Part shown: positions 33,901 to 49,400 of the stretch, one piece after another
Layout of the letters: every line of letters begins with the position of its first letter
Numbering within the stretch: position 1 is the stretch's first letter
Source of the DNA: Marchantia polymorpha subsp. ruderalis
Taxonomy: Eukaryota > Streptophyta > Marchantiopsida > Marchantiales > Marchantiaceae
NCBI GenBank assembly: GCA_037833965.1
Contig: AP031354.1
Span: 9,774,001-9,838,000 of the forward strand
Length of the DNA: 64,000 nt
Direction: 5' to 3'
Translations under genes and position numbers: made by a program
Notes under the pieces: generated by a model
What the model was told of the DNA's origin: nothing
What the model saw: only the letters and a program-made list of their open reading frames with translations
Databases searched by the model: none

Positions 33901-35830
33901 CACCTCTATATATTTATTTATTTATTTAATGTGTTAATCACAATAAATGCACAATTTTAAACAATTCTTTTAGAACATAATAAAAAGTATGCCACACTAA
34001 AAAAAAATTGTAATAAAAAAAAGTATCAAAAGCTAGAATTTTTCATATGTGAATGATTTTATCTTGCACAATAAAATAGTTTTTAAAGAATTCTGTATTT
34101 AAAACCTCATTGTATGTTTAGTGTTTTACAGGAGTTTTAAAATATTTTTGGTTCCGTCATAAAATAAAGTTAAAGTGTAATGGTCAAACATCTAGAGATA
34201 AATTTTTCTTGATTGTCATAATATAACTTATACAATGTCTTATGATTCTTAGCTTTTCTTTCTTTTCTTAGCTTTGATGTTGATTGTATATTAAAGTTGA
34301 AATAATAAATACTGAAACTTAGTCTAGAATTTTTGAACACATATTTTTTGAATTTGCTATTTTAAATCAAATATTAGAATCTTAACAAATTTTTTATAAA
34401 AAATTTGACATGACTTTTAAAATTATTAAAAGTTTAAATATTTTCATCAAATAAATAGATTAAAAATTAAATTTATCACTTAAATTATTCACATCCATAA
34501 ATTACTTTTTGGAGTATACAACTATACATTATACAGGATATGAAAGAATACTTTATTAATTAAATAGAGTATTTCAATTTAAATTATATAATCATGATAT
34601 TCAATATTTGAAAAAATTACTATTATGTTATCTAAGTATCTGAAATTCATATAAAGTTACTCTAGTTTTCAAGATGACAGATATGGAATATAGTAATGCA
34701 TATATCATTTTAATAACTTGAATTGATTATACTAAGTGATCTTATTACATGCATTATTTCAAGGTGATAATTTTCATATATTATGATGTTTTCCAAAGTT
34801 ATTCGAAATTTACACTAGAAGTAAAATTAATTTCAATCATATTATTCTTAAAATCCTTGGTTTAGATTTTTGGATATTAGAAATTAAAATGAAGAATAAA
34901 AATCTAAGTATATGGTTATTGAAAATATTTTTTGCAAATTATTCAACATCGAATCTAGAATGTTGATTCACTTTGATATAAAAATTTTATTACATTAAAT
35001 TTGGTTTATTGATGTTGGGCATTAGTAAAATATAAACATTGAACACAGCAAAATGATATGAAATTTATAAATTTGTTGTAATCAAAAATTATATGTTGAT
35101 TTCAATACTAATTAAAAGTCTGAATCAATATTATTAGAATAAACTGATTCTTTTTCAGTCTGAAATTAAAATTAACTGATATATATTAATTTTTTGAAAA
35201 AAATCATATTATTTATAAAATAGAATTAATTAAAATATATCGATACATATCATACATGGGAATCTTAAATTGATATTTCAATAAAAACTAATCATGTTCA
35301 CAATTATCGAGATGAAAATTTCAAATATTTATTTGTAGAATTTGGAATATCAAATATATATTGGAGCAAAACTTGTTCAGATAGCACTAAAGCTTTTACA
35401 AAAATTCTAACTGATGGTGAAACTCACATGTAGGGCTGAAAATATTATTATTTTTTTGTTTGATTATAGTAAGTTTTACATTGGAAGCTTTACTCTGAAT
35501 TTTTTGCATTTACATCATTGCCAACTTGACTAAATAATTAATTTATTCAGAAATGTGAATTAGTAGATATGGACTGTTATTTCCATGTTGATTATATATT
35601 ATATTTGAAAAGATACAAGATTTATGTGTAAGGTCCTACTCAATGTCATCTTGATTCAATATAGTTGGTATTATATATTGAGCATAGAAGTAAATTAATC
35701 AGGTAAGTCTAAACTCAACATGAGCAAGCTGAATATCATGATGAAGAGAAGGGTTAATCTTACATGGGATACATAATACTGGAAACAATCAAAGGCAACA
35801 AGTTGTCTAGGACTCAAACAGAACATGAAG
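33901..35830. other. AT-rich desert, probably retroelement debris
   Basis: Continuous AT-rich sequence after the reverse-transcriptase remnant, where RNase H and integrase would be expected. I could not recognise either. No open frame reaches 60 codons. Confidence 0.4.
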
Positions 35831-38800
35831 TAAAAAATTCTACATAACATGGAAGGTTATTATTTGCATCCATTTATATGAAGATTTGATTTGTGAAGTA
35901 TGGCTTGGCTTTGAAGGTTCCATTCTCAATACAGTTGAGTTGGGAATAATCGATGAACGTTTTTTCAGATTCCGCGCCGTTAGTCTCTGAGGCCGAGCAT
36001 CATAGTGAAAATAGTCATCCATTGATATTGAATTTCAGTCAAGATCGACCTTCATTCAAAAGAAAAATAGTGAATATTTGCCTATCTATGATTGCCTAGA
36101 GCTCATATCACATATCTTCTTTACACGTTTCAATTGCACAGTTTATAAAAGGCCATCATTAGCTTTGCTTAGTCACCAGGCCTCCGGAGTCCACAATCCA
36201 GAGCACATTTGCATGTAGGTTTGGCTTTTCTAAATTCCACTGCCTTCCCTTATCCACAGTTTTTGTCCCTAGATTCAGGGGCGTTTCTCCAAAGTATTCG
36301 CCAAAAAGGTGCTTCGAAGGTTGTGCCTGAGTAAGGTGGAGAAGCTCACTTGTACCCCAAATGACGCGCTAATGGTGCCCCGGTATAATTGGCAGAAGAC
36401 GTAACTGGGAAGAGATTTGACAACTGAGAAATCATGCATCTCCTTACTAATAAAGGACTGTTGGGCAGATTTTTCGGCATCGTATGTGGAAAAGTAAGGA
36501 GTGATTCTCACCCTGAGGTCATGCACTCCTCGTCTCACGTCTACATTGTTCCAGTTCAGGTGGACTCCATGTATTGGACTTGTTTACTACAAGAGTTCAA
36601 TCATTCCACAAGTTGCACGAAGTGAGCATCAAGCGATGGGGACACGGGGCATTCTCTAACCCGTATCTGCCCGTCATGTATTACACCAATCTTCTTTCTT
36701 CATGTAAGCACTACCTTGCTACTGGAGATCTTTATATCTATCGTGGAAGCTAGCTTCAAATTTTTACTTACTATTCCACTTTACACATTTCCACTTTTAA
36801 GCTGCAGAAAACACACATGTAGCGATTTTTGGACTTTCAGGATGAAGCCCCAATTGGAGGTTTCAAAACTCCCGTAGCCTCATTGGCAGTCCCTTATCAC
36901 AAGGAGAACTTTCTATGAAATTCATAAAAGGTATATACTAGGGGCAAGTTTACGCTACTTTATAAAAAGGACGAATCTTTCAAGTGTCAACCTTTTTCTT
37001 ATTTTTTTCTCTCGAGGTTTTGGTTTGTTTCGGTTAGACTTTGTTTACTGGATCTACCCGTAATTATTCTTCCATCCAACATAATTTTACGGGTGTAGAA
37101 AGTGAGTTTTGATCTCAAAGATTCCATCCTCTTAGGTTTTGTCTATCGATCTATGACGATACTAACTAGCAAAGCTATATATATGTTTTGAGGCCGGATA
37201 AGCAAACTTAAAGCAAACAGTTTAGTTGTACAGTGTGGTTACATATCACTTAGCACATACATGTATGTCTTTTACATAAAAGACATATTTCCTATGGCCA
37301 AACTTTCCTTTTCCTTGGAATTTTGGGTGATCTTTTTCATTGACTTCTTTTCTTGACGCAAGTCCCTCGTCAACTTTAACTTTTCATGCTATCTCCGGAA
37401 GCGATCTTCATTTGTGGGTTGCATGCATGGAAACGTTAGATGTCTGGTGTCTTTTCTGGCTTCCGTTACTCGGCGGTGACACCATTAATTACGGAGTCCA
37501 TGCATGTGATTGGAATTACATCATGCTTTGGCATTTTAGATAACCATAAAGTGCACCAGTCTGAAATTCCTGCTTTCTTCTATTGTTGATCTGGTGCCTA
37601 CTTGATTTCCAAATAATCAAGGAACCCAGGTAGATTCTGTAAGATCATCACATGGCCCTTGGCCTCGCCATATCAGAGTAGTTCGCTGTATTTTCTCTCT
37701 TGTTTGAAGAGTTTTATTCACGTCTACACATTCTTCGCTCACCTGCGAATCTCAAGAACTGTAGAAAAGAAATTCAAAACGTTATGGCATCATACTTTCC
37801 TCAACCTTCCCGAGCTCAGAAACACTGTTCTACTAAATGCGGCGATCATCACCATCATATATTATTCTGTTGCACAAGAATCCATTTCTTTTCCAGTATA
37901 GTAGATCGGGTATCTGAGTACAGTGAAGAGAACACATACATTAACACATAAGAAATAGTTGTGTCGTATCTACTATCTAATAAAGTTGATCCCAACAGTA
38001 CTCACCAGAAAGTGGTGAATAGTGCTTGGGTTGCAATTCCGTTTGCATATTCGGAACATCATCTATTCCGTTCACTTTTAATGAGAAATGTTTTCATCCC
38101 TAGCTTGTGGACAGCTTAAAGCTTTGTAGCTGAAATTGGAAAAAGATCTCTTTTTGATACAGCCATGAGCACACACACAATGAGCTCCATTTTTAGCTTA
38201 GTCCAAATCTCATCTTCATCCCAACTCTCGAACTGAGAGCTTCGCAGCGTCGATCCAAACAAAAATGCTTTCTGGATTCTTAAGAGTCAAATTTCATACA
38301 GTTTTTCCCAACTTCTGACATTTGGGGGTGCTTGGACTTGCCTGGCGCAACAGAAGAAGCTGTCGATCCTTCGGAAGGTTTACTCCTCGTTCCCACTTAA
38401 GACAAACAACCACAGCGATCTCTATCTTCGTAATTTGGTAAGTTTCATTATGAGGTTACAGAGACCAGGTACTTAAACGTGAAGTACTAATTAAATTTGC
38501 CAGTTTAGAAAGATGAGAGAGAACAATCATACTGACTTGAGCACCAATCGACAGAATAGAAGGAGTAAAACTGTGTAGCGTTTGACCACCAGATTGTGTA
38601 GCCTTGTACTGGACCGAGATAGAAAACTTGCATGGAGTACGTTCTGACTACTGTTCAGACAGCTCAACTTTAACCCTGCTGGCCATAATTACCCCGTCCC
38701 AGATCTTTCTATTCTCACTCATGACATCTTAGCCGCCGGTCTAGGATCTCGATGGAAAAACTGATGGACACGTGTAGGCTAGGCTGGCACAGCTGAAATC

Positions 38801-39905
38801 CCGAGCCCCGAGAGTTAAAAGTCTAACGTGAATCATACGTGGACTTACTCCAGGGACTCCTTACAGGCCCTCTCGGTACGTCGCTTGCAGAAGCTGTACT
38901 TCGAAGCATGATAAACATTCGGTGTTTTATGACTTGTTTCCGATGGAAGCTCATGCCCAGGTCCTCGTTTCCTGGTTAGGTGGAAGAGGAGGTTGTGGAG
39001 AGTTTGAGACCGATAGAGCCAGCCACCTTACCTGTCAGTTGCTGAAGACTTGTTTCGACAACCTCCCGTAGAACATCCCTCCCCTCTCAGGTGATTACTG
39101 CTCTCCCTGTTGTCGTGTGGGTAGCCACTAGATGTCTCGTTCTAGACAAAGGTCCAGCAACTCCTTGGATTCGTACTGCGTTGCAATAGATTTTCTTAGG
39201 CAAATCTTTAACCTTCGATGATTCCCAGAAAAGTATACGAGTCGCGTTCACACTGTCATACACCAGTCAAAATAGTGTGGTGGCTGCTTATGTAAAAAAT
39301 CGGGTTGACCATCAGATGAGAACAAACAAGATGGCGAAGATGGCAAGCAATAGACCAAATTTCTGGGCCCCAGGAAAGGAGAGAAGTCCAGTGAATTTGT
39401 AAGTAATTGTCTCACTGCTCGCGTAATTTCTCGTGCATGCAACTTGAATCATTTCCGAGAAATATTCCAGCAAGCTCGAACTCTCATCACCTTACACTCT
39501 ATGGATGAAGGTAGTGCAGAAGGTGAGGCGTTGTTCACGGTTGTTAGGACCAATTCCCCCCAAAAATACGTGTGGCCAAATCTTGAGGCTGTTGTGAACA
39601 GAGTTGCAAGCAGTAGTGCCTAAAGCTTGGCAAGTAGTGGACAAAGGTGATACATCATGCGGGTTTTCACTGAGTAGTGGATTATTCCCAGACAGTGATA
39701 AATGTACTACATGTGCACCACCCCTTGGTAAGGGGAGTAAAAAGATTGAGGATTATCCAATCCAAAAGGTTGAAACTTTTATCTCTTGACATGAATTTGC
39801 ACATTATTGACGTATATATGAATTTCTTCTGGATGAGATATCGTAGGTTCAAAGTTGGAATGGTAACTATCCCGAGGAGGAACCCGCCGTGGAAGGGGTG
39901 GTATC
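35831..39905. other. Moderate-GC island without an identifiable gene
   Basis: About 4 kb with clearly higher GC than either flank. Open frames of 60-87 codons occur on both strands and none has a recognisable domain. A near-consensus TATA box lies at 36144 and another TATAAAAAGG at 36961, both reading plus. The island could produce a non-coding transcript or be a decayed gene. Confidence 0.35.
36144..36152 (+). promoter_or_regulatory. TATA-box-like motif without a downstream gene
   Basis: TATAAAAGG is a near-perfect core TATA consensus at the start of a GC-richer island. No coding frame of note follows within several kb, so any transcript would be non-coding or spliced from exons I cannot see. 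Confidence 0.3.
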
Positions 39906-41350
39906 TCTGATTTTGATATCACCGAATATAAAATATTTGATTATCTTCACTTTTTGGAAGAATTTTAATCGCAAATATCAAAATAAAAATATATGTTTGC
40001 AATTGTTTAAATTGAAAGGATGTAGTAAGTATCATTTTTTGGATATATCTTGATAGAAAAGCAAAATATTTATTTTGTATTTTTTTATTAAGATTTTTTC
40101 CAAAAATTTCGAAAAAGATGACAAATATATTTGAAAAGAAATTGTGAACAAGATATTTATTTAAATACCAATTTGCATTATATTAAGTATGAAAAAAATG
40201 TATCTAAGCATAAGAACTTGCTGATGAAGATATATGATTGAAATCTAGTAATATGTTGTAATCGACTTTATTAACTTATAATAATTGAAATAAAGTAATA
40301 ATATTGATTTCAAATTTTTTATCAAACTCTTTTGGACTTTTATATGCGTACTGTGCAATCAAATTCAATCTGTGTATAAAAATTTTATTAAATAATTCTT
40401 AAAATATTTTTTAAGTTAAAAAAAAATATTTTTGCAGTTTATTTTAAAAATGAATTGAATTATGTAAAATTCAAATAAAGAATAACATAATATATAATAA
40501 GTAAATTATCATATTCATAAAAATGTATTTTAAGCTTATGAAACATACATGATTGAATTGAGTGATTCTAAACTTAGTTATAAAAGATCCAATACATACA
40601 TTTGTTCCATTTATTACAAATAAAGTGTACTTTTTCATGATATTGGACCAATATTTAATATTTGTTACAATAATATTGAGAACCATCATTCACAACCAGC
40701 ATTGTGTTCAGTGAGCTCTTGGCTTGATTTTTCAAAATTTTTTCGTTTAAATACGCTTCATTAGTTGATGACGTTTTGGTTGCGTTCAAAAATTCTATCA
40801 AAACACATTTTTTGTATTGTCTCCGGATGTTGAGCACAACATTTTTCATCATATCGAGAAGTTATTGTGAATTTTATTCTAAAAGACATGTTTAATTCCA
40901 AATATCAAGATGATTGTGATGCAAACAATGATGCGGATGCGAAGATTGTGTTTGATATACTTTTTGGACATCATCAAGCAGCAACAAAGGCAAAAAAAAG
41001 ACACTTCTATGTTCAACACTAGCGTGTTGAAGAAAGTATGATGTTACGATTTATACTTATTTTGTGATAATTTTGAAGACAAAAATTGCTTAATTTTGCT
41101 TGGTTGTGGGTTACTTGTCTTGTGGAACATGACTTCATATGGCTTCATTTGGCCCTGCCTAAATTTATTATTCATGATGCTTCCAAATCAAGTTAATTTA
41201 GTTAATTCATGTGATGCATCTATATTAAAGTAATTTAGATAGTTCAAACAATTGCCGAGGTATTTACTTAATGGTACCCCATTGTAATGAAAATTGCTTG
41301 ATAGAATCCATCAAGTTTTGTTTTATCGATGGCACACTGTCAGTGAGTTA
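39906..41350. other. AT-rich desert
   Basis: Very AT-rich. Minus-strand open frames at 40471-40689 and 40655-40852 are Lys/Asn/Ile-rich, as expected from AT-rich sequence. No motif was recognised. Confidence 0.45.
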
Positions 41351-42130
41351 TAATATGTGTTCTTGTACAAATATGTGCATGTTTTGACATTTACGTATAT
41401 TTATATTATTACGTATATTTGCATGTTTTGTTTCTATTTTGATGTTCCCCATGTCCGAGTTGGTCGACAGCGTTCCAGATTTGGCAGTAAGCAAGCAAGA
41501 CATGCCTATATTGCTCGTCAATGTCTAGTGGCAAAGCGGACAGATGATCTTGGACTTCAGGTTTGTTGCCCGAGAGCAATCTCGATAAGAATTTGAAGTA
41601 ATATATTTTCTAAAGCAAATACGAATGTCGAGCGAGGATTTGCGTTTGTTCAAACAATATCCTTGGTTTTTGGTGATGTATGTTGTCAGAGTCACTCGGT
41701 CTTCAACATATCTCCCCAATTCCAAATAGTAATCATCAATAACGTCGATGATGGGTGTGCATAAAAGCTCAAGAATTGAACTTTACGAGTTACTCCAGCG
41801 CTAAACGTCGAGAGTTTAAGAATAGTCGTGTGTGATAATCGGAGAACTATCTCTCAAGCTCGCGAAGCAGAGCAACATCATTCAATTTAGGTGCAGATTC
41901 CAAGTTCTTGCACACGTTTATCAATTGATTCCATCAAATTCAGCAACGATTGTAGCACGAATTCACAGTTAGAGCTCTGCGTTGATCAGAGAGTCTAACA
42001 TCGAGGGTTGCGAGCTCCACTGCGCTGCGGCTATGCTTCACTGCATTGCAACAGAGTCACTACACCGTCTGTTCATACTGGAATAGTTGTGGCGTGTATA
42101 CTATCGGTCATATCGTATCGGATAAAACGA
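41351..42130. other. Small GC-richer island, no gene recognised
   Basis: CpG-containing stretch of about 700 bp in AT-rich surroundings. Short frames (plus 41357-41596, minus 41525-41725) carry no domain. Confidence 0.35.
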
Positions 42131-43800
42131 AACTTGATAGATTACATCTAGCTTTTTATTTTCTGATGTGGTACTATCAAGTAAATATCTCAACAATTGC
42201 TTAATATAAACATGTCTAGTTATGATTAATAGATAATAAGTAATAGTTCTTATATGATATATGTATTCATCATAATGTTTTATGAATATATTTTTATATA
42301 GAAAAAATTAAAATTATTCATATGTATATAATATAGTTAAAAAAATTATTTCTTTTTTTAAAGAAAGTTGGATTCTATTTTTCATATCTAAATGATGAAC
42401 ATATAATCATAAATTGTTTATGGAACAATTTTTCATGTTAATTTTTGTGTGATTTATTTTTATTTTATTCTAAAAAATTCATTATATCCAGAAAATCAAT
42501 TATTATTTCGCTGTATTATTTCATAAAAATATTAATAATAATTCCATCACAGCTTCAAAAGAATCATGTAATCAATTTTCAGACAATAACGAGTTTTTAA
42601 ATGTTACAATTATCACATAAAATGATATTTTTCACTTGATATGCTATTTTTATTTTATTTTTAAAAAAATCCAATATAAATATATATTTTACTTTTAAAT
42701 GGTTATTTTGATTTTAAAATAAAAATTTTCAAAATAAAAATGATTCTTTTAAGCAATATCAAAATAAAATAAGAAGCTTAAATAAATTTTTATAAATAAA
42801 AGGGTAAAGATAATCATCTTCAAACATTACTTTGGTCCTCAACATGATTGATATACAGTTTTACATATTAATATTTTTTTCAAACCTAGCTCATCAATAC
42901 ATTATTCAATAGACATGATTTTTAATCCTTAAAAATTTTTCTTGAATTTTTATTTTCAATGCATAAAAATTAATGTATATTTTTTTTAAATGGAAAAAAA
43001 AGACCACATTGTTATATATCCAGCCAATATTTGGTTTTGAGTGTAATTGAGGACATAAGAAATATATAAACATCACTATAAAATTCAATTTTAATCAATT
43101 TCATTGCTAGTTTTATAAAGTAAGAATTTTTTATTTATAAAAAAAATTATTCAAAAAATTTCTTAGAAAGATTTGAATTATTTTTAATAATCATAACAAT
43201 TGCTATTTTATCATTTAAAAAAAATTAGCTAAAAATTAAAATTATTAGCTAAAAACATTCTAATAACTTCTGGTTGAACATCATGTTTGCTTTGTGCATT
43301 TGAGCAGTTTTTGTGGTTGTTTCAAACATGAAGTTTGATGATATGAAAAGAAGGAAACAAATTACTTCAATTAAATGTTATAAAATTGTGAACAATCTTG
43401 ATGGAAAAGACTACTATAATTTTTTTAAATCCAAAAATAATTTATACTTTTCCTTTTGTGTTGAAGTTACTATGAATATCTTGATTTTTTTTTGTTAGGA
43501 TTTAACTCAAGTCTTGATTACTTTTAATTATTTTAACCATGCTAAGAAAAGACTTATTATACTACTAAATTTATAGGAGAGTTGATTGAATCTCTTTATG
43601 ATACATAACCAGTGAAATTTTTCTAGAAATTTGTGTTGTTTTGTACGTGTCTTCACTTAATTATGATGTAGAATCTCTTTTTGAATTTTATGAAGGTGAC
43701 ATTTGAAATTGGTTTTTCAAACTAAAACTTTTGGTAATATTGTCAACTCTTAGATTCAAGCATTGAACAAAAATACAACCAACTCAAAAAAAATAAAATT
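42131..43800. other. AT-rich desert
   Basis: Extreme AT content with long A and T runs. Short frames at 42906-43088 (minus) and 43313-43498 (plus) are low in complexity. Nothing recognised. Confidence 0.45.
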
Positions 43801-45600
43801 TATGTAAATAAATGACAGACAGCTTGAGGCTGCACAAGAACGCACTATTTTCTCCCTACGAAGTTGTCTCTCCAATTAGTGAAATTCAAACCACTTTTGG
43901 AAATGTGATTCGTGCTTGCGTATGAATTTATTAGTCTAGTCTGAAAATGTTTGATATCTGGAGTTAGTTTTTATTTCCTGAGTACTGAGCATCGTATGCA
44001 CCTTCCTGCTCGTGCTACAATATAAAGAACAACATGTAGACTCTTAGATTGAATCAAAGCTAATGTTCAGATTGACAATGTGGAGGAGCTTTGCTGGAAG
44101 TCTCTTCCAACTCGAAGATGTTATACAGTTGTCTTCCAGCCATGTGGGGTTTGTGATTGAAATAATTTAATCAATTCGACTGTCTGGGAATCTCAACTAC
44201 TTCGAAGCATTTTCGAAAAATCAACGAACAATCCAAATCCATCCAAAGTCCCGAGTTCCATGCGGATGGTTGTTACGACATGTAAGCAGGTTGTACCAAG
44301 AAAATTACAGATATTGTCCAGAGAATTTTCAGTTCTCCTCACGCCAAATTAAAAAATAGTGAAAAGAAAAAATTTAAATACTTGGTCTCCGCATAGATAA
44401 CAAAATTAGGTTACTGAGCTTTTAGATGGCTTTCCAACCAGCTTCAAACTTTTCCAAATGGGACGAACACAGGAGTGAATGTTTGACATTCGATCGGGAT
44501 CAACATCTCATGGCAGGATAAATTGTCGCTGGAAAAAGGTCAAAATATTGCATAGATGAAAACCTCCTTTGCCTTGGTGTCGGTGGATATCTATGAAGGG
44601 AGATTTTCCTCGTAACCCCTCCTTGACGAATGCAAACTATATCTGTGAGCATGAGGGACTGAGAAAACAACGCACTCTTCTCGTGAGCCGATAATGACGT
44701 TGTCCCAGAATCCTTCCAAACTTGTCAAACATGCGTGTGACATATGACTGCAGTCATTCTTGCTACTGTGCTGTAACCACTGAAGGAAGCCGTAGATGCG
44801 ATTGCTACACTGAATCTACCGAGCAATCACATTCGATGAGATCCGATCTGCTGATTTGACAAAATGTTGATGTCTCTTCGACACATGATTAAGATTCTCT
44901 GAATGGTAGGAAGACATAAATAGCAAAAAGATGAGGAGACCCCAGCAACTCGCATACGGATTAAATCAAAGGAGTAAGCTACGAATAGTTCCCAGTAGCA
45001 TCACAATGAGAAAAATGTACGGTGACCAGATCAACAGGCTTCAAGCTTCTCGTTTGGTGGCTTGTACATGATGGACACTCGTTGTCCCAAACCGTTGACA
45101 TGCTTTGGCCGAAGTTCTTTCTGTCCCCAAGATACTGTTCTTAAGATTTATTTTTTTCCCTTGGCATGGATGATCTGCTTCTATATGTATTTTTATTTAA
45201 TGGGCACATTTTCTCTTGCATCAGATTACGTTTAGCTGAAAAATATCATGTGAAATTAGTAAATATACCTCTTGATAAATAAATCTTATAATATTGACTG
45301 GAAATGAGGATCACTATTTGTGGTATGAAAATATGAGATCGGAATGTTTGGGCCTCTATGCCAGAAATTCGTGATTCGGTGAGACCTAAGAACAAAATAC
45401 AGGAGTGGGGACAAGAAAGTACTATACCTTAATGAAAGACACACGATAATCAATGTCCGATGCGAGATTCGAATGGTCTCTACCAAAGGTTTTTTCAAGA
45501 GATCAAGAAGTTTTGCTGAAAAATGCTTGGCCTGGTTAGAATCTGAGAAAAATTCTTCTACATTAACGACGAACAATCTTTACACAAGATGACATTCTCA
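43801..45600. other. Moderate-GC island without an identifiable gene
   Basis: Composition rises between 43820 and about 45130 but there is no open frame of 60 codons. A 96-codon minus frame (45286-45576) near the edge has no known motif. Confidence 0.35.
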
Positions 45601-46398
45601 GTCAGAAATATGCTTTTACATTGACAGAAATATAGCTGTACATCGTATAATTCTTCAACTTATTGCCATGTGTTGCTGTATGTTATATATTATGTAGGGT
45701 GTGTGTGCGTTTGCCTCCTACCAATGATACGTAGCCGTAAATTTTGATCCTTGTTTAGAGAGAACAAATTATCTAGTTTTCTTCCAATTTCAATCCCACA
45801 GTGATCCAAGTTGAAGATTATGGAAAATTGTGTAGAGCTATAGTCGTGAATGTATAATTATTATTATCAGAGTGATTTTTTCTCAAATAAGATTGGGAAT
45901 TTTTTTAAATAAAAATCTTACTTACTATGCATTTATTTCATTGTAATCTAGTCGAGAAATGATGAAATTGTAAATATGAAATCTAAATGGTTTTAGTACT
46001 AAAGATTTTGATAGTTCGCATGTATTCATGGTGAGATTTCAAGAATTGTGGCTTTGTAAATGGTAGATAGACGTGAGAAGTATAATATATCTTTGCTATA
46101 TAAATTTCATTGTCTTAGCTATAGCTTTGCTTTTATTCACAAAGTTGTCTATCCTGGACTTTAATTTACATGGAATAAAACTCGATGTGAAAAAATCCAT
46201 AAACATTACAATAGAATCACTTGGATTTCACATTAAAAGCAAATTATCACATCTACTAATTAAACTTAGTGTCATTAAAAAAACTATATTGATACTTTTT
46301 TGAATTTTTTTGGTTCCATTGATCAGAAAATTTAGTGTTTTGCACACAATTTAGGATTCATTTTAGAGCTTTTTAAAACTAGTGCTTTATGTTTATTT

Positions 46399-46440
<42 letters not shown>

Positions 46441-49400
46441 TCTTTGTGTGTTGCACGATTATGCTAGATGTAATCCTGTATCCCATGGATGACAAGTCAT
46501 GATAATATTCACAATTAAAAGAAATAAAGTAGGTTATAACTAATAAACTGAATTCCGATTTTCAAGGTAATAAAAGAAAAAATTAACTTGAAAAAAATTA
46601 TAATGTTAAAATAAATATCTATAACATAATATGAATCACACAATAATTTTTACTTTGATTGCTTGAAAGATGTACAAAAATAAAAAAAATGTAGTTTCGT
46701 CCTCTTTACCAATTATAAAAATATCTCCAATAATTATTTTTTTCAATAATTTTTTAACAATTTCTAATCTATTAAAAGATTATTTTTTTGAAAATCATGG
46801 ATTATTTTCAAATTTAATCCAACACAAAAATTTCAAATATTTTCCAAGACTAAATCATATGTAACCTGAAAATTGATCTACATATAATTTGTCTTATTGT
46901 TTTATTTTGGTTTGTTTTAGATGGCATCAACAGTTCAAAAATAAAAAGTGATTATTGATCATAGAGCTTGTAGAGTCTACCTAGCATGTTGATCATAAAT
47001 TCATATGAAAAACCGAATATTAGATTCGTTTATAATTTCAAGATAAAATTATTATCACTTTAATTATATAAAATTCACTACATTTTTTTTGGAAAAATTT
47101 TATTCTTTGTGATCCATCATAAAACTAAAATTTATCAAAATTAATTTTTTTTTCCACGTAATACATATAAATAGACTATTATTTGAAATTGTTACTCTAT
47201 TTTCATGTTGAAATTTTAATTTTTAATATTGGATCTATTTTAATGTGTTTCATATATAAATGATAATTATATTTGCAGAAATGTGATAATTGAAAATAAT
47301 TTTAAAAAATATCAAAGTAAAAGACATTTATTTGATATGATTACTTTTTTTCAAAAAACTTGTTTTTGAAAAAATATATTTTCACTAATATAGACACATA
47401 TCATGTTTTATATACTTACACATTTAATATAAAATTTTTATTACAATTGAAAAAATTCTATTTTTTTTCATTTAATATGTACATTGAATTTTTAATTTTA
47501 TTTACTTACTTATTATTGATAATTAATCATTGTTGATTGCTAGCTAGATATTGGAATTATCAAGAATAAATAAATTAAAAATATAAATAATCACACATAG
47601 TATATCATCAAGTTAATTTTAATATGACTTTGTAAACATATAATCACATACAAAGATCAAAGTCATGGAAAATTTTAATTTAAATTTGGTAAAGAAAATA
47701 TATTTAATCCAGAAAATATTATTATCATTTTTGAAGTCAAGGAAAAAATGTTTTATTCAATAAGAAACAAAAGTTAAAAATTTTGTGCTAGAATTATTTA
47801 TTAAAAAATTATATATTTATTTTTTTCATAAATTAATGTAACTTTTTCAAAATTTAGTATCTTTATTTCATAAAAGATTTCTCATTTTTTGGTTGAAAAT
47901 CATTCAGGTCCAATCAAGATAGCAATTCTGCGCGTCAAGAAACTACTTCCTAGTCTAACTTCTCAAATTAACATCTAGACGTTACTTAGATCGTAGTCGC
48001 TCTTACACGAAATCACGTTCCTTACTGTTTATAAAAACTGATTAATTTCATCTCTTAATATTCTTTGATTTTTGGAAAAATCAAAAGTTTAAAATGATTC
48101 AATAGTATGAATGTAAATAGCTTTTTTTATTTTGTAATAAATTTACAATTTATAATAGTAATTGTGATACAAGGAAATTCATAAGAAAATCAAAAGAAAC
48201 TATCGTACTTCTTTGTGCGCTTGCCCCGCTTGCGCTTAAAGTAGCTTGCTGCTGACTACTATTGTGTTATTGTTGTGGTAGCACGCACAGATGGAAGGAG
48301 AATAAAGCATGCAAAAAGGTAGCGTAGGATAAACAAAATACCCAGTAGCATGCATGGGGAAAGGAGTGAGGAGTGAATGTGGATCAATCCGCGAGCCGAC
48401 GCACGTGGTACTTCATTTATGAGTTGCAATGGTGATTCATTTATTCTTCAACACCAAAAATATGTGGATTACTTCAACCAAGTTTAAGTGAATATAACAA
48501 TGTGTTGTCAAAAACTAAGACAATGTTAGGTTCGGACAACATCTCACTTTCATAAGTCGTATGAAGCTGATTGCTTAGAATCCGGATGTTGCGGATTACA
48601 AAGACAATGTGAGCTAACAATTAGTATTGTATATTAAAATTTTATTTAGAATATAATAATATCATTTAGGTTTCATGCATTGATTAACATTTTATTTATA
48701 CTTTTTTAGAAAATTATTCATTATTTTAATATAAAGTAATTTCATTTAATTGAAATAAATATTTTTTGGTGATAATAATCATATTCAATTTGATCTTGTA
48801 GACTTTAACGAGAAAATAAAAATATTTTTTATGATATTTTGTTAATTGTAAATATTTAATTACAATTATTTGTATACAATTATTTATGAAAGACTTAAAA
48901 ATTTGTAATAAAATTTTTATTAAAAAATAAAGCTTAATTTTTAATTTAATAACAAAAAGTAATAATATTAAAAATTTTAATACATTTTATGTAATCACAT
49001 ATCTACAAAAAATAATTTATTTATATGAGATTAACCAATTTATTTTTTCTGCACCTTTTTATATATTGTACGTTCGATAATTTTAATTTTTCATATCAAT
49101 TTTTCATAATAACAATCAGTATTCAGAGTTTTAGCTTGTCAAATGCAAGTGTTATTTGGATTTCTTGTAAATATCAAGAATACATCAATCATGAAGGTGG
49201 TTATAAGAATATTTATGGATGATAATTGTTTATTGTAAGTATCTTCACTGAGCTCGCTATTGATTTTTTTTGTTATTAAAAAATGCGTTGATATGAAAGA
49301 ATTTGACATGTTTTTTAATTTAAAATTAAGTATTACACAGATTGGGTTTAGACTTGTATGGTCTGAGGTGGCAAAATTCAAGTGGTTGTTGTATGGATGA

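Noticed and set aside
46073-46864. Lys/Ile/Asn-rich open frames in the AT desert
   Set aside because: Their composition is what AT-rich DNA yields in any frame. There is no structural or domain evidence.
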